Of a stretch of 64,000 nt of DNA, positions 51,792 to 60,382 are shown piece after piece (positions within the stretch are counted from its first letter, which is position 1; every line of letters begins with the position of its first letter). The notes under the pieces were generated by a model. It had not been told where the DNA came from. It worked only from the letters and a program-made list of their open reading frames with translations, and made no database searches. A program made the translations under genes and the position numbers. The stretch covers positions 2,666,001 through 2,730,000 of the forward strand of contig NZ_CP073766.1 of assembly GCF_018255755.1 (NCBI RefSeq), written 5' to 3'. The stretch is from Chitinophaga sp. HK235. Lineage in GTDB: Bacteria > Bacteroidota > Bacteroidia > Chitinophagales > Chitinophagaceae.

Positions 51792-54764
51792 CTACAAGGT
51801 AGTTTTCGTAAACCTGAATGCCATTGTGTACTGGGCATCATCATCCACCATATTGCCATTCATCACATAGATCTTATTGGTCTCCAGCTCCGAGAGCCAC
51901 TTTGTTACATACGTAGTGCCATCATAATAGGTGATATTGCCATGAGGATGGAATCTGAAATCCCCAAGATGATCATCAGAGGAAAACTGGTCCCATTCGA
52001 ACAGTTCCAGCACCATCTCATTATCCAATACGGTCATCGGCGGCAGATTGATATCCGCAAACACCGCAACTGATCCACGACGCATCACGGTATACTTAGA
52101 GGATACAGGCCATATTTTCGTTCCGTTTTTTTTGATATAACATTGGTCATCACTGCCTCCACTGGACACCGCATGGCAAATCAGCTGCACAATAGAAATA
52201 TGGTAAGAGGCCCGATCCACAGGTGGTTCCGGCAGCGGAGGCGCAGGTAGTGCCCAGGCTTCCATTTTTTGAAAGTAATTGGTATACAGCTCCATGGCTT
52301 TGACAGACTCTTCTACGAAATAGGTGAATTCTGACAGCGTAGCCGGATAACAAGGGTAATAATTCTGAGATCCGATACTAAAAGCCTTTTTATCCACCAT
52401 AATTACTTTGGCATGATTGGAGATTCCCGGCTGACCTGCGGCCAATCCCCAGGTAGAAGCAGAGGGAAAAGAGCGGACACTCAGGTTGTTCAACAGCAGG
52501 GTGATTTCTGATCCTGTCTTACCGGTAATTTTGTTTCGCACCTTATCAATAACTTCTGCCGGTGGATCGCCCTTATAAGCTCCTCCGGAAGGATCAGACA
52601 TAAAAATGGTGATATGAACACCTCTCTTGAGGGCCTCTGCGAGGGAAGTGAGAAAGTCATCCGGCCAATAACGCGGATAAATAGGATCGTGGCTCAATGC
52701 CTGGGCAGAAATATAAATAGTTTCCGTTGCTGCATCAAGCAAAGCTATCAACGCCTTATCACTGGCGGCAGCTCCGGCAGCGGTCCCCTCCTCGCGTCCT
52801 GCAGAGAGTATAGGCACCCCTGTTCCGGATTTTCTCGAAGGATCGTCAGCCGGCTCGCTGTAAAAATTATTAAAAAGACGAGGAGGAGGTACAGCCGCCT
52901 CCGCCCGGGCACGCGTTGAGGGTGCTACATAAGACGCAGCATCATCAATCCAGTAATCCCCATGCGAATTAACCTGCAAAAACCACAGATTATCTGCAAA
53001 ATGATGCGCATCAACGGCTGCCTTACCAGAAGATAGCTTCATGGAAACATCCAGTACAGGATTTTCTCCCAAATAAGGACCAGCCCACATATTATGCCCT
53101 CCTACTAAAGCGCGCTCACCATCTACCGCTATTATCTTTGCGTGGTTCCAGGTAATTAAAGGAACGGATGAAGTATAAGCAATATAGATTTTCATCCTGG
53201 AATTAGTGAAGGAGGGAATATCCCGGATAAGTTCCCCTAGTACATCAGCCGCAGGTTTATACGGTCCGGTGCCCTTAATCCAGTGAGTCTCGCCCAGCCA
53301 TCCCAGCGGCTCACCAAACAAAAACCTGATTGTAATATTTCGTGCCTCCGGTTTGAGGCTCAAATAAGTAATTGCGTTACGGATAGCAGCTAAAAATTCG
53401 CCACTGGGTGTATCATCCTTTCTTAACAGACTGAGGATATCAATAAAATTATTACCGGAAATTATTAATTTATACATCTCCTCATAAATGCGGCGGGAGT
53501 GGCCAGCGTGAAGCCTGAGCGGTGTACCGCCCGGGGCGTTGACCGAAGAGATCAGAGAAACACAAGGATGTCTGGGATCAGGCGCAGATCCATCACATGG
53601 CTTTAAACTAAAATCATTGGCGCCCGCCTGCGGGATAGACATCTCAAAGTCACTGTACCTCCCGAAAGCATTTTCAGGGGTGGCAATGAGCCAGTCGTCG
53701 GGTAATATGTTGTTGAAAGAGTAATCCCAGGTAGTTCCTCTCTTGGAAAGCACATCCCTTGTCAATTTACCGGCAATCTGTTTCAGATATACCGTATCAT
53801 TTAGTGTTTTGGTTTCACCAAGGCCAGACAATGCAACATGTGGATCATGAGGCACTACTGCCCATGACGGAGGAATAACCTGGGTATCTTCAAGAAGAGA
53901 AAAAACAGGCAGGTCATCTTTTATCGTTAAAACATGATCGGACTCTGAATGCCAGAAAGAAAGGGTCTTATTATCATCGCTCAAAATCGGACAAAGGTGG
54001 GTTGCCTGATTGATATTATCGACCAGTGTAATGGGCTGATCAGTCCCGACCATTCTAATGTATTTGCCGCCTACCGATAAGACATAACCCGCATGAACAG
54101 AGGAAGGATTCGGAGCAGACACCCATGCAATGGCAGAGGGATCTGATACTTCTCCCCATGCAAGATTATTGTTGCTGGCATATAAAACCCTATTGCCGGA
54201 TTTCAAATAAAAATGACGCCCAAGTGCCAGATAAGCCATCTGCAAAATTCTGGCAGGCCAGAGCGGCATTTTAAAAACCTGCTGTATGCCATCCCAGCCA
54301 GGAGCATCCTGTCCCGCCAACAAGATCGCCTTTCGGCCATGTATTCCACTGGTAGCCCGGTCCCAGGGTCGTGTCAGTAGTCTTCCATCAGCCATATGCC
54401 GGATGAAAAAAGTCTGCGGACCGGTAAAGACCGGCATGTAAACAGAAGCATCTTTAGGATCAGCAGATGTATTCAAACAGTTTGAACGCTCATAAGACCC
54501 CATATTTGAGACATAACGATTATCAACATAAATTTTGTACCCTTTGGTATAATCGTTCTGGTCAACTGCAATGAAGCGGAAACGAGCCCACCCTTCCGGG
54601 GTAAGATACGATCTCGGCGGATTAGGGTCCTCGCGACTGCGCGTATTTGCAGAAAGCTGCAATGATGAACGATCCCGGTCGGAAAAGGTCAGGGGAAATT
54701 CGGCGCGCGCAAAAAACTTGTGCCAGTCTTTCATGGACCTATCGATTTTTTGAGTTTGGGGCAT
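51792..54764 (-). CDS. large phospholipase D-like protein with two HKD motifs and a C-terminal C2-like domain
   Basis: 990 residues with no signal peptide. The first ~400 residues are beta-rich (repeated FIRHMADGRLLTR-, YVLSVGGKYIRMVG-like segments, perhaps a beta-trefoil). The first PLD motif is NHAKIIAVDGERALVGGHN (His541, Lys543, Asp548) and the second is NHAKVIMVDKKAFSIGSQN (His784, Lys786, Asp791). These pairs form the active site of phosphatidyl-transferring enzymes. The last ~140 residues (VLELFEWDQFSSDDHLGDF) resemble a C2-like module. Substrate may be phospholipid or nucleic acid. Size and domain order resemble secreted effectors, but no secretion gene is adjacent. Confidence 0.82.
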   Translation of the reverse strand: MPQTQKIDRSMKDWHKFFARAEFPLTFSDRDRSSLQLSANTRSREDPNPPRSYLTPEGWARFRFIAVDQNDYTKGYKIYVDNRYVSNMGSYERSNCLNTSADPKDASVYMPVFTGPQTFFIRHMADGRLLTRPWDRATSGIHGRKAILLAGQDAPGWDGIQQVFKMPLWPARILQMAYLALGRHFYLKSGNRVLYASNNNLAWGEVSDPSAIAWVSAPNPSSVHAGYVLSVGGKYIRMVGTDQPITLVDNINQATHLCPILSDDNKTLSFWHSESDHVLTIKDDLPVFSLLEDTQVIPPSWAVVPHDPHVALSGLGETKTLNDTVYLKQIAGKLTRDVLSKRGTTWDYSFNNILPDDWLIATPENAFGRYSDFEMSIPQAGANDFSLKPCDGSAPDPRHPCVSLISSVNAPGGTPLRLHAGHSRRIYEEMYKLIISGNNFIDILSLLRKDDTPSGEFLAAIRNAITYLSLKPEARNITIRFLFGEPLGWLGETHWIKGTGPYKPAADVLGELIRDIPSFTNSRMKIYIAYTSSVPLITWNHAKIIAVDGERALVGGHNMWAGPYLGENPVLDVSMKLSSGKAAVDAHHFADNLWFLQVNSHGDYWIDDAASYVAPSTRARAEAAVPPPRLFNNFYSEPADDPSRKSGTGVPILSAGREEGTAAGAAASDKALIALLDAATETIYISAQALSHDPIYPRYWPDDFLTSLAEALKRGVHITIFMSDPSGGAYKGDPPAEVIDKVRNKITGKTGSEITLLLNNLSVRSFPSASTWGLAAGQPGISNHAKVIMVDKKAFSIGSQNYYPCYPATLSEFTYFVEESVKAMELYTNYFQKMEAWALPAPPLPEPPVDRASYHISIVQLICHAVSSGGSDDQCYIKKNGTKIWPVSSKYTVMRRGSVAVFADINLPPMTVLDNEMVLELFEWDQFSSDDHLGDFRFHPHGNITYYDGTTYVTKWLSELETNKIYVMNGNMVDDDAQYTMAFRFTKTTL

Positions 54765-55076
54765 TTTTACATTAGTTTAAGTTATAGATAAGATTAAAAC
54801 CCGTTTTAGCCTTTAGCGAATCAGAAGTGGTTGTAAGATTCATCTTAGTTATCCACCTGATATGTTTCTTAGGAACGTTCCTGACTGTTTTCCTATTGTA
54901 GTTTTCAGTCAAAATTTGTGTTGATTGAGTTGGTTAATTCATGCTGCCCGGCTTTTCCTGCGCATCCGATGTATCTTTTGATAAACTTCCGGCAAAAAAT
55001 CCCGATTGTGTTAAAACTAATCCCGATAGTACAAATAAAGGAAGCGGATGTAGCTGAAATTTATCAGAAAAAAACA
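54765..55076. promoter_or_regulatory. 312-bp divergent intergenic region
   Basis: No gene is supported here; an in-frame extension of the downstream gene to 54918 exists but reads as unrelated sequence. It contains a perfect 12-bp palindrome AGGAACGTTCCT (54871-54882) and a short hairpin TAAGAT-TC-ATCTTA (54834-54847), which are candidate operators for the divergent phospholipase D-like and FAD-monooxygenase genes. Confidence 0.4.
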
Positions 55077-56447
55077 ATGAAAGCAATCATCATAGGCGGC
55101 GGCATGGCCGGATTAATGGCAGCATACACCCTCGCTGATTTTTATGACGAAATCACCATTATTGAGCGGGACAAAGTTTCTGCATCTCCGGATCCAAGGC
55201 CAGGAACACCACAGGCCCGTCATCCGCATCATCTTACTCCCAAAGGAAGGATGATCCTGGAGCAATTATTTCCCGGGTTGAATGAAACACTGTTAAAGCA
55301 TGGCGCTCATAACAGCAAAGGAAAGGAAATACTGTTTGACTACCCTTTTGGTCATATCAATCTTCAAACGCCAACTGATGATGCTGTCTGCAGCAGATCA
55401 ATGCTGGAATGGCATATCCGGCAACATGTTCAGCGCCTGGTAAATGTCGTTTTTTTAAACAGCGTGACAGTGACTGATTTAAAATTTGCATCACAGGAAA
55501 ACAGGATTTGTGGCATCACAGGAAGAGGAGAACAGCAGCAGCATGTTGAGATCAGTGCGGACCTTGTAGTATTTGCAGGAGGCTATCATTCCCATCTGCC
55601 GGACTGGTTAAAACGTTACGGATATGAAGTGCCGCAACCAGAGATACTGACCACTGATTTAGGATATAGTACCCGTCACTATTCCGTTCCAGGTGAACAG
55701 GTACCGCACTGGGACCTGTTACATATAGAGAAGAAAAAGAACGACAACGGCCCAACCTGCGTAGTTTCTTTCATGGAAGGCGAGGTTATGGAAATCATTC
55801 TTGGCAACATAGGAGGCCTTTATCCACCTACCACCGCGGAAGCATTTGAACAGGAATTAAGCAGATTGGACAACGATGTTCTCTCAGATATACTAAGAAC
55901 GGCCATTCCATTGGAAGCCCCGCGAGGATACCGGATGAAGCAGGTTTTCCGGCAGCATTATGAAAAAATGCCAGACTGGCCGGCAGGACTGCTGGTAATA
56001 GGCGATGCATTATGCAGTTTTGATCCAATATATGGAACTGGCATAACCGTAGCAGCCATGCAGGCAGAAACGCTGCAAACAATGTTAAGGGAAAACCAGC
56101 TGCAGCCCATCCCTGATTTTGAGGTAAACTACCTGAAAGCAGTACAGCATATTATTGAGCCGGCATGGTGGATCAATGCTGTCTCGGATCTCAGACATCC
56201 GGCTGTTCAGCACATCTATTCAGAGCCGCTGAAAGATATAGCGTTTGCACAGGCATTCCTGGACAAGGTCATTGAATTTGCAGTTGAACAAAAGCAATTA
56301 GAGATATTTGGCCTGATGTGGCTTGTAAGCACTTCCTTTTACCCTCCTCATGAACTCTTCAATAAAAAAATGTACCAGTTGCTCCAGGATGCGGGCTATG
56401 GAGGCGTATGGGAGCAAATGACCAGAGAGGAACAATTTAGCGCCTAA
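55077..56447 (+). CDS. FAD-dependent monooxygenase / squalene-epoxidase-like oxidoreductase
   Basis: 456 residues from ATG 55077, where the Rossmann FAD motif begins immediately (AIIIGGGMAGLMAAYTLAD). The second FAD block is GDALCSFDPIYGTGITVAAM (GD motif binding the ribityl chain). HHLTPKGRMILEQLFPGL resembles hydroxylases that act on polycyclic or isoprenoid substrates. Cytosolic; no transmembrane tail is evident. It is divergent from the phospholipase D-like gene and ends at its own terminator. The substrate cannot be deduced. Confidence 0.85.
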   Translation: MKAIIIGGGMAGLMAAYTLADFYDEITIIERDKVSASPDPRPGTPQARHPHHLTPKGRMILEQLFPGLNETLLKHGAHNSKGKEILFDYPFGHINLQTPTDDAVCSRSMLEWHIRQHVQRLVNVVFLNSVTVTDLKFASQENRICGITGRGEQQQHVEISADLVVFAGGYHSHLPDWLKRYGYEVPQPEILTTDLGYSTRHYSVPGEQVPHWDLLHIEKKKNDNGPTCVVSFMEGEVMEIILGNIGGLYPPTTAEAFEQELSRLDNDVLSDILRTAIPLEAPRGYRMKQVFRQHYEKMPDWPAGLLVIGDALCSFDPIYGTGITVAAMQAETLQTMLRENQLQPIPDFEVNYLKAVQHIIEPAWWINAVSDLRHPAVQHIYSEPLKDIAFAQAFLDKVIEFAVEQKQLEIFGLMWLVSTSFYPPHELFNKKMYQLLQDAGYGGVWEQMTREEQFSA

Positions 56448-56473
56448 AATTTTTATGAATTTGAATATTCATA

Positions 56474-56514
56474 AAACTACCTCCAAAAAGTATATTACTT
56501 TTTGGAGGTAGTTT
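56474..56514. terminator. bidirectional terminator after the FAD monooxygenase
   Basis: A 19-bp perfect stem (56474-56492 with 56496-56514, arm AAACTACCTCCAAAAAGTA) and a 3-nt loop; the convergent transglutaminase gene ends 12 bp further on. Confidence 0.85.
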
Positions 56515-56525
56515 ACTATTTTTCA

Positions 56526-57491
56526 TCAAAGGCTTTCCACGCTGAATACCAGTATGCTGGACTGTATTATGGATGAAGGGGACTGGTCAACGTCCGGCAC
56601 CACATACAGATAAAGCCAGTAGCTACCTTTAGGGATTCCTGTCAACTGGTATTGCACTACTTTTTTATCTGCATCGGTTATTTCTCTGATGCCAATGTCA
56701 ACGGGTGTGTAGTCTTCTCTATGTTCAAGCTGCCTCATATTTTTCTCATCCACTATTTCCGGATACAGCAGTTTTCCTGTTGCTGCAGCATAATTGCTGA
56801 TGGTCAGGGTCTGGTTTCGGGCAACTAATTTCATTTCCTTCGGAAAATCCTTTCCTGCTACTTTGAAATAATCAATAGAGATATATGGATAACTAAGGAA
56901 TGTTTGTTTATCCGGTGTTTTATCCAGTAAACTCCATCTGGCACTATTGGGGAAATGGTCACATATGAACTGTTCAGGCGGGGTCAAAAAATAATCATAT
57001 TTGTTACCCGGCCGTTGAAGGCTGCCCCAGGAAACGTCCATAAGATACCATTTGTTATTTAGCTGTATTGCATTCCAGGCATGCAGGTCTGTACCCAGGT
57101 TTGGGCCGAATTTTCCAAGACCAGTAACTATTTCACACGGAATATGGGCCAGGAGACACATTTCTTTCACCAGTTCCGAAAAATTCTGGCATATGCCTTT
57201 ACGGTCAGTCAGTGTCATCAACGGAGATTTCTCATTAAGGTATGTTTTGCTAATGAAAGCTTGCATATCATATTTGATATTCTCCGTTACCCAATCATAA
57301 ATTGCCCTGGCCTTCAGCTGGTTGTTGTTAAGGCCAGGCGTAAGTTGGTTCACCAGTTCTGCCACAGAAGAAAAATGACGGCCTTTAAGCGCTAGTGCGG
57401 TACTATCTGCACCAGTATAATCAGGTTGCTGAGCAACTGCCAGTGCAGATAATACACAACTACATAACAATATAAAAAGGGTCTTTTTCAT
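56526..57491 (-). CDS. exported transglutaminase-like protein
   Basis: 321 residues. Signal peptide (cleaved near ALAVAQQ) and a transglutaminase-like cysteine protease fold with the triad Cys101 (KGICQNFSELV), His137 (DLHAWNAI) and Asp152 (YLMDVSWG). The C-terminal ~130 residues form a beta domain. Such proteins act in the periplasm as peptidases or amidases on unknown targets. A single gene; the neighbours give no functional clue. Confidence 0.85.
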   Translation of the reverse strand: MKKTLFILLCSCVLSALAVAQQPDYTGADSTALALKGRHFSSVAELVNQLTPGLNNNQLKARAIYDWVTENIKYDMQAFISKTYLNEKSPLMTLTDRKGICQNFSELVKEMCLLAHIPCEIVTGLGKFGPNLGTDLHAWNAIQLNNKWYLMDVSWGSLQRPGNKYDYFLTPPEQFICDHFPNSARWSLLDKTPDKQTFLSYPYISIDYFKVAGKDFPKEMKLVARNQTLTISNYAAATGKLLYPEIVDEKNMRQLEHREDYTPVDIGIREITDADKKVVQYQLTGIPKGSYWLYLYVVPDVDQSPSSIIQSSILVFSVESL

Positions 57492-57639
57492 GTCTATTGT
57501 ATTCTTACGTTATAGTTATTTTGTCGTGAACCTGGATTGAGCCTGATAATCACGTTCAATCTAGTCTGGCGGCAGATCATATTTGCGATCAGCTGCAATT
57601 GGGCATTCAGGTTCGAAGATGGGGCCAGTAAAAATACCC

Positions 57640-58482
57640 CTAAAATAAACTGCCTTGTATCACTGTCGGCGCCACCGTTGGTTGAAACAGTCCAACAATC
57701 GTAAAAGGCTGTTTGGTACTGGCATGTATATTTTGTGTGGTCCCCAGGAAGAAATGCAGATCGGTGCTCCTGGCATATTCCTGCAGATATTTCTTTTTCA
57801 CCTCTTTGAGCGCTTTCAGCTCTTTTCCGCTGCCATGCTGCTTTTTCAGGATTTTCCAATACAGGGATGCCAGCTGCCAGTCCTCCACCGGTAAGGTGAT
57901 CTCTTCATTTCTCTTATCGGTAAATCGGAAGGAAAATTTATAGGGCAGCTTTTCCATTACGGCAAAAGGATCTTCCGGCTGTTCAAACACCCTGCCGCTG
58001 TTTTTCTCTTCCTGTAATTTCTCCAGCCGGGTAGCGTCCCATTCCCGCTCTGTTTCCTCTATCACAAAATCGAGTATACGTAACGGTTTGAATACCGCCA
58101 GGGAAGTGAAAAAGGCTTCGTGTTTTGCTTCCATCGCCAATGTAGACAGGTCACGATATACAGTCTTCAGCACAATGGCTTTCCGTTCGCTCCAATGATC
58201 TTCGGTACCCAGATGCCCTATCTTTTTCACCGGTTCGTCTACCGTTACCGGCCGGAAACTCTCCAGTCTGAAATCCCTGGTGTTGCGCTCTACATCCAGT
58301 TCCACCCAGTCATACAGCTGATATTGTTCTTCGTAAGTCTTTTTTGAAAAGGGAATGGGATATATTCTGATAAAAGTACCATCCTCTCTGAACCCGGCGA
58401 TGCTAAGCTGTTCATCATAATGGGAAGATGTAGTAGGGTAACTTTTAATAGTGATCAAAACTTTCGTCAAGGGCATGCGCAA
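57640..58482 (-). CDS. conserved protein of unknown function
   Basis: 280 residues. The N-terminal block (VLITIKSYPTTSSHYDEQLSI then FREDGTFIRIYPIPF) is a recognisable but unnamed family opening that I associate with proteins found near DUF488-type genes; this is recollection and not proof. The rest is charged and helical with no transmembrane segment. Alternative start ATG 58476. A 148-bp gap to the transglutaminase gene and a 175-bp gap to the terminator of the oxidoreductase make it a single unit. Confidence 0.6.
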   Translation of the reverse strand: MRMPLTKVLITIKSYPTTSSHYDEQLSIAGFREDGTFIRIYPIPFSKKTYEEQYQLYDWVELDVERNTRDFRLESFRPVTVDEPVKKIGHLGTEDHWSERKAIVLKTVYRDLSTLAMEAKHEAFFTSLAVFKPLRILDFVIEETEREWDATRLEKLQEEKNSGRVFEQPEDPFAVMEKLPYKFSFRFTDKRNEEITLPVEDWQLASLYWKILKKQHGSGKELKALKEVKKKYLQEYARSTDLHFFLGTTQNIHASTKQPFTIVGLFQPTVAPTVIQGSLF

Positions 58483-58601
58483 TATGATTTATAAAATATC
58501 TGAATACAATGGTTTCGTTTAGTGTATTAATTTTTCATTATGAATCTTCAAAACTAAGATTAATCGTTGATAATACAATAGATCGGCTTTATACAAAAAG
58601 A

Positions 58602-58641
58602 AAATGGGACAAGCCTCTTTACAAAAAAGCTTGTCCCATTT
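58602..58641 (-). terminator. intrinsic terminator after the GMC oxidoreductase
   Basis: AAATGGGACAAGC/GCTTGTCCCATTT (58602-58614 and 58629-58641), 13 perfect pairs with a 14-nt loop, 16 bp after the stop of the leftward oxidoreductase, with T-rich sequence beyond on the minus strand. Confidence 0.85.
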
Positions 58642-58657
58642 GTGAACGTATCTTAGG

Positions 58658-60220
58658 TTAGCTCATATCAGCAGATTTGGGGTTTATCTTACTCATCGCT
58701 CTTTCTGCTATGGCGGTTATTGTCAGCGATGGATTAACGCCGGGATTGGAGGAAATCATAGCTCCATCACAAACAAACATATTCTCATATCCGAAGACAT
58801 GGTTATCCTTATCGATTACTCCTTCTGTACTATCACGTCCCATTACAGCCCCTCCCAGCAAATGAGCCGTGGAAGGGATGCCCAGTAATGCTTCTGTACT
58901 TAACATGTAGGGTTTCCCTTCCAGTTTCTGTCCATACCGGTTCGCAAACGCACCGACCATTGGCATAAAGGGAGTAGGCTTTGTTCCCTTCCTTAAAACA
59001 GATTTTAACCCCAGCCAGCCGCGTTTCAACCGGAGAGACTGTTCACCCTGTTGCATAAAAAGCAGTGCCTGCGTGCGTTTGCCAAAATCATCCACAAACA
59101 GGGTCTTTAAATTTATCCATGGATATCTGAGCAGGTCGACAAGTATCTGCCCTACTCTTCCTGCAAACGTATTGCTATGGGTAAAAGGTAATAAAAAAAG
59201 ACGCCAGGCACCTGAGCCTTTATTATACCGGAAAGGCTCCACATAAGTAGTCTCATCCAGCCTAAGAACAGATCCGATAGCCACGCCCCTGGAAAGGTCC
59301 TTGTTCTGTTTATAATTGACCATGGCAACGATACTCTCATTATTGGTGCGGACACCTTCCCCTACCATGGATGATAACCGGGGCAACGAAGTGTTTTTTA
59401 GTTTCAGCAATAGGTTTACTGTTCCCAGCACCCCTCCGGCAAATATGACTGCATGTGAAGTTATTGTTTGCCGGCGGCCCTTTGTTTTAAACTTCACCTC
59501 ATACCCCGTAGCTCCATTTGCGCCATCCAAAGGGACGACATCGTATGCCTCCGTCTCCGCCAATATTTCAACTCCCGCTTGCTGTGCCAGGTACAGGTAA
59601 TTTTTATCCAGTGAATTTTTGGCATTATGCCGGCAGCCTATAAGACAGCCACCACAAAAAGTACATCCTGAACGATCGGGACCAAGGCCATTAAAATAGG
59701 GATCTTTTACCTGCCTCCCGGGTTCTCCTAAGAATATACCAACTTCCGTATGGCTGAAATGCTCCTCTCTTCCCATTTCTGCCGCCAGGTCCTTCATAAT
59801 ATGATCGCCGGTTTCCAACCGTGGATTAAGTGCACTTCCCAACATACGCCTGGCTGTTGTATAAAATGGCTTTAGCTCCTGTTCCCATTCAGCCAGCCCC
59901 TGCCAGTGACCGGAATAAAAGAATCCCGTAGGAGGCATTGGTAACGCTGCCGCATACACGAGTGAGCCACCTCCAACGCCCACACCATGCATTACAGCAA
60001 CGTGTCGAAAGAAAGAGATCCTGAATGCCCCACGGAATTTCAGCAATGGAGCCCACAGCCATTTACGGAGATCCCAGTTCGTTTTGGGAAAATCCTTCTC
60101 CTTAAACCGCCTTCCCTTTTCAATGACAAGCACCCTATACCCCTTCTCCGCAAGCCGCAATGCGCTGACAGAGCCGCCGAAGCCGCTGCCAATGATCACA
60201 TAATCGTATTGTAATGACAT
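58658..60220 (-). CDS. GMC-family FAD oxidoreductase (cholesterol-oxidase-like) with a four-cysteine cluster
   Basis: 520 residues. FAD motif YVIIGSGFGGSVSALRLAEKG at the N-terminus, GVGVGGGSLVY, and the C-terminal GMC_oxred_C signature (LLGGAVMGRDSTEGVIDKDNHV, DGAMISSNPGVNPSLTI). It most resembles cholesterol/steroid-type and polyol dehydrogenase members. Cys186, Cys189, Cys192 and Cys196 (GCTFCGGCLIGCRH) form a ferredoxin-like CxxCxxCxxxC cluster, which in related oxidoreductases marks an iron-sulfur site and electron transfer to an external acceptor rather than oxygen. No signal peptide. A single gene. Confidence 0.87.
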   Translation of the reverse strand: MSLQYDYVIIGSGFGGSVSALRLAEKGYRVLVIEKGRRFKEKDFPKTNWDLRKWLWAPLLKFRGAFRISFFRHVAVMHGVGVGGGSLVYAAALPMPPTGFFYSGHWQGLAEWEQELKPFYTTARRMLGSALNPRLETGDHIMKDLAAEMGREEHFSHTEVGIFLGEPGRQVKDPYFNGLGPDRSGCTFCGGCLIGCRHNAKNSLDKNYLYLAQQAGVEILAETEAYDVVPLDGANGATGYEVKFKTKGRRQTITSHAVIFAGGVLGTVNLLLKLKNTSLPRLSSMVGEGVRTNNESIVAMVNYKQNKDLSRGVAIGSVLRLDETTYVEPFRYNKGSGAWRLFLLPFTHSNTFAGRVGQILVDLLRYPWINLKTLFVDDFGKRTQALLFMQQGEQSLRLKRGWLGLKSVLRKGTKPTPFMPMVGAFANRYGQKLEGKPYMLSTEALLGIPSTAHLLGGAVMGRDSTEGVIDKDNHVFGYENMFVCDGAMISSNPGVNPSLTITAIAERAMSKINPKSADMS

Positions 60221-60316
60221 GATTTACAAATTAGATCCATCATCAAGATAGACAATACGACTGCGGTCATAGAAACACCGTAAACGGGAGATTTCAGCCT
60301 TTGCACCAACAAAAAA

Positions 60317-60336
60317 GGACGTCTTAAGAGACGTCC
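60317..60336 (-). terminator. intrinsic terminator after the MFS exporter
   Basis: GGACGTCT-TAAG-AGACGTCC (60317-60324 and 60329-60336), 8 pairs and a 4-nt loop, with A-rich sequence on the left that reads as a T-run on the minus strand. Confidence 0.8.
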
Positions 60337-60382
60337 CGGTTTTTCTGTGGCGATTATTAACACATGTATGATTAAGCTTGTC

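Noticed and set aside
54918..55076. N-terminal extension of the FAD monooxygenase to 54918
   Set aside because: The FAD Rossmann motif starts right after ATG 55077, as in the family, and the extension reads as unrelated sequence.
57494..57859. Small minus-strand frame overlapping the unknown 280-residue protein
   Set aside because: It overlaps the better-supported gene in another frame and has no recognisable domain.
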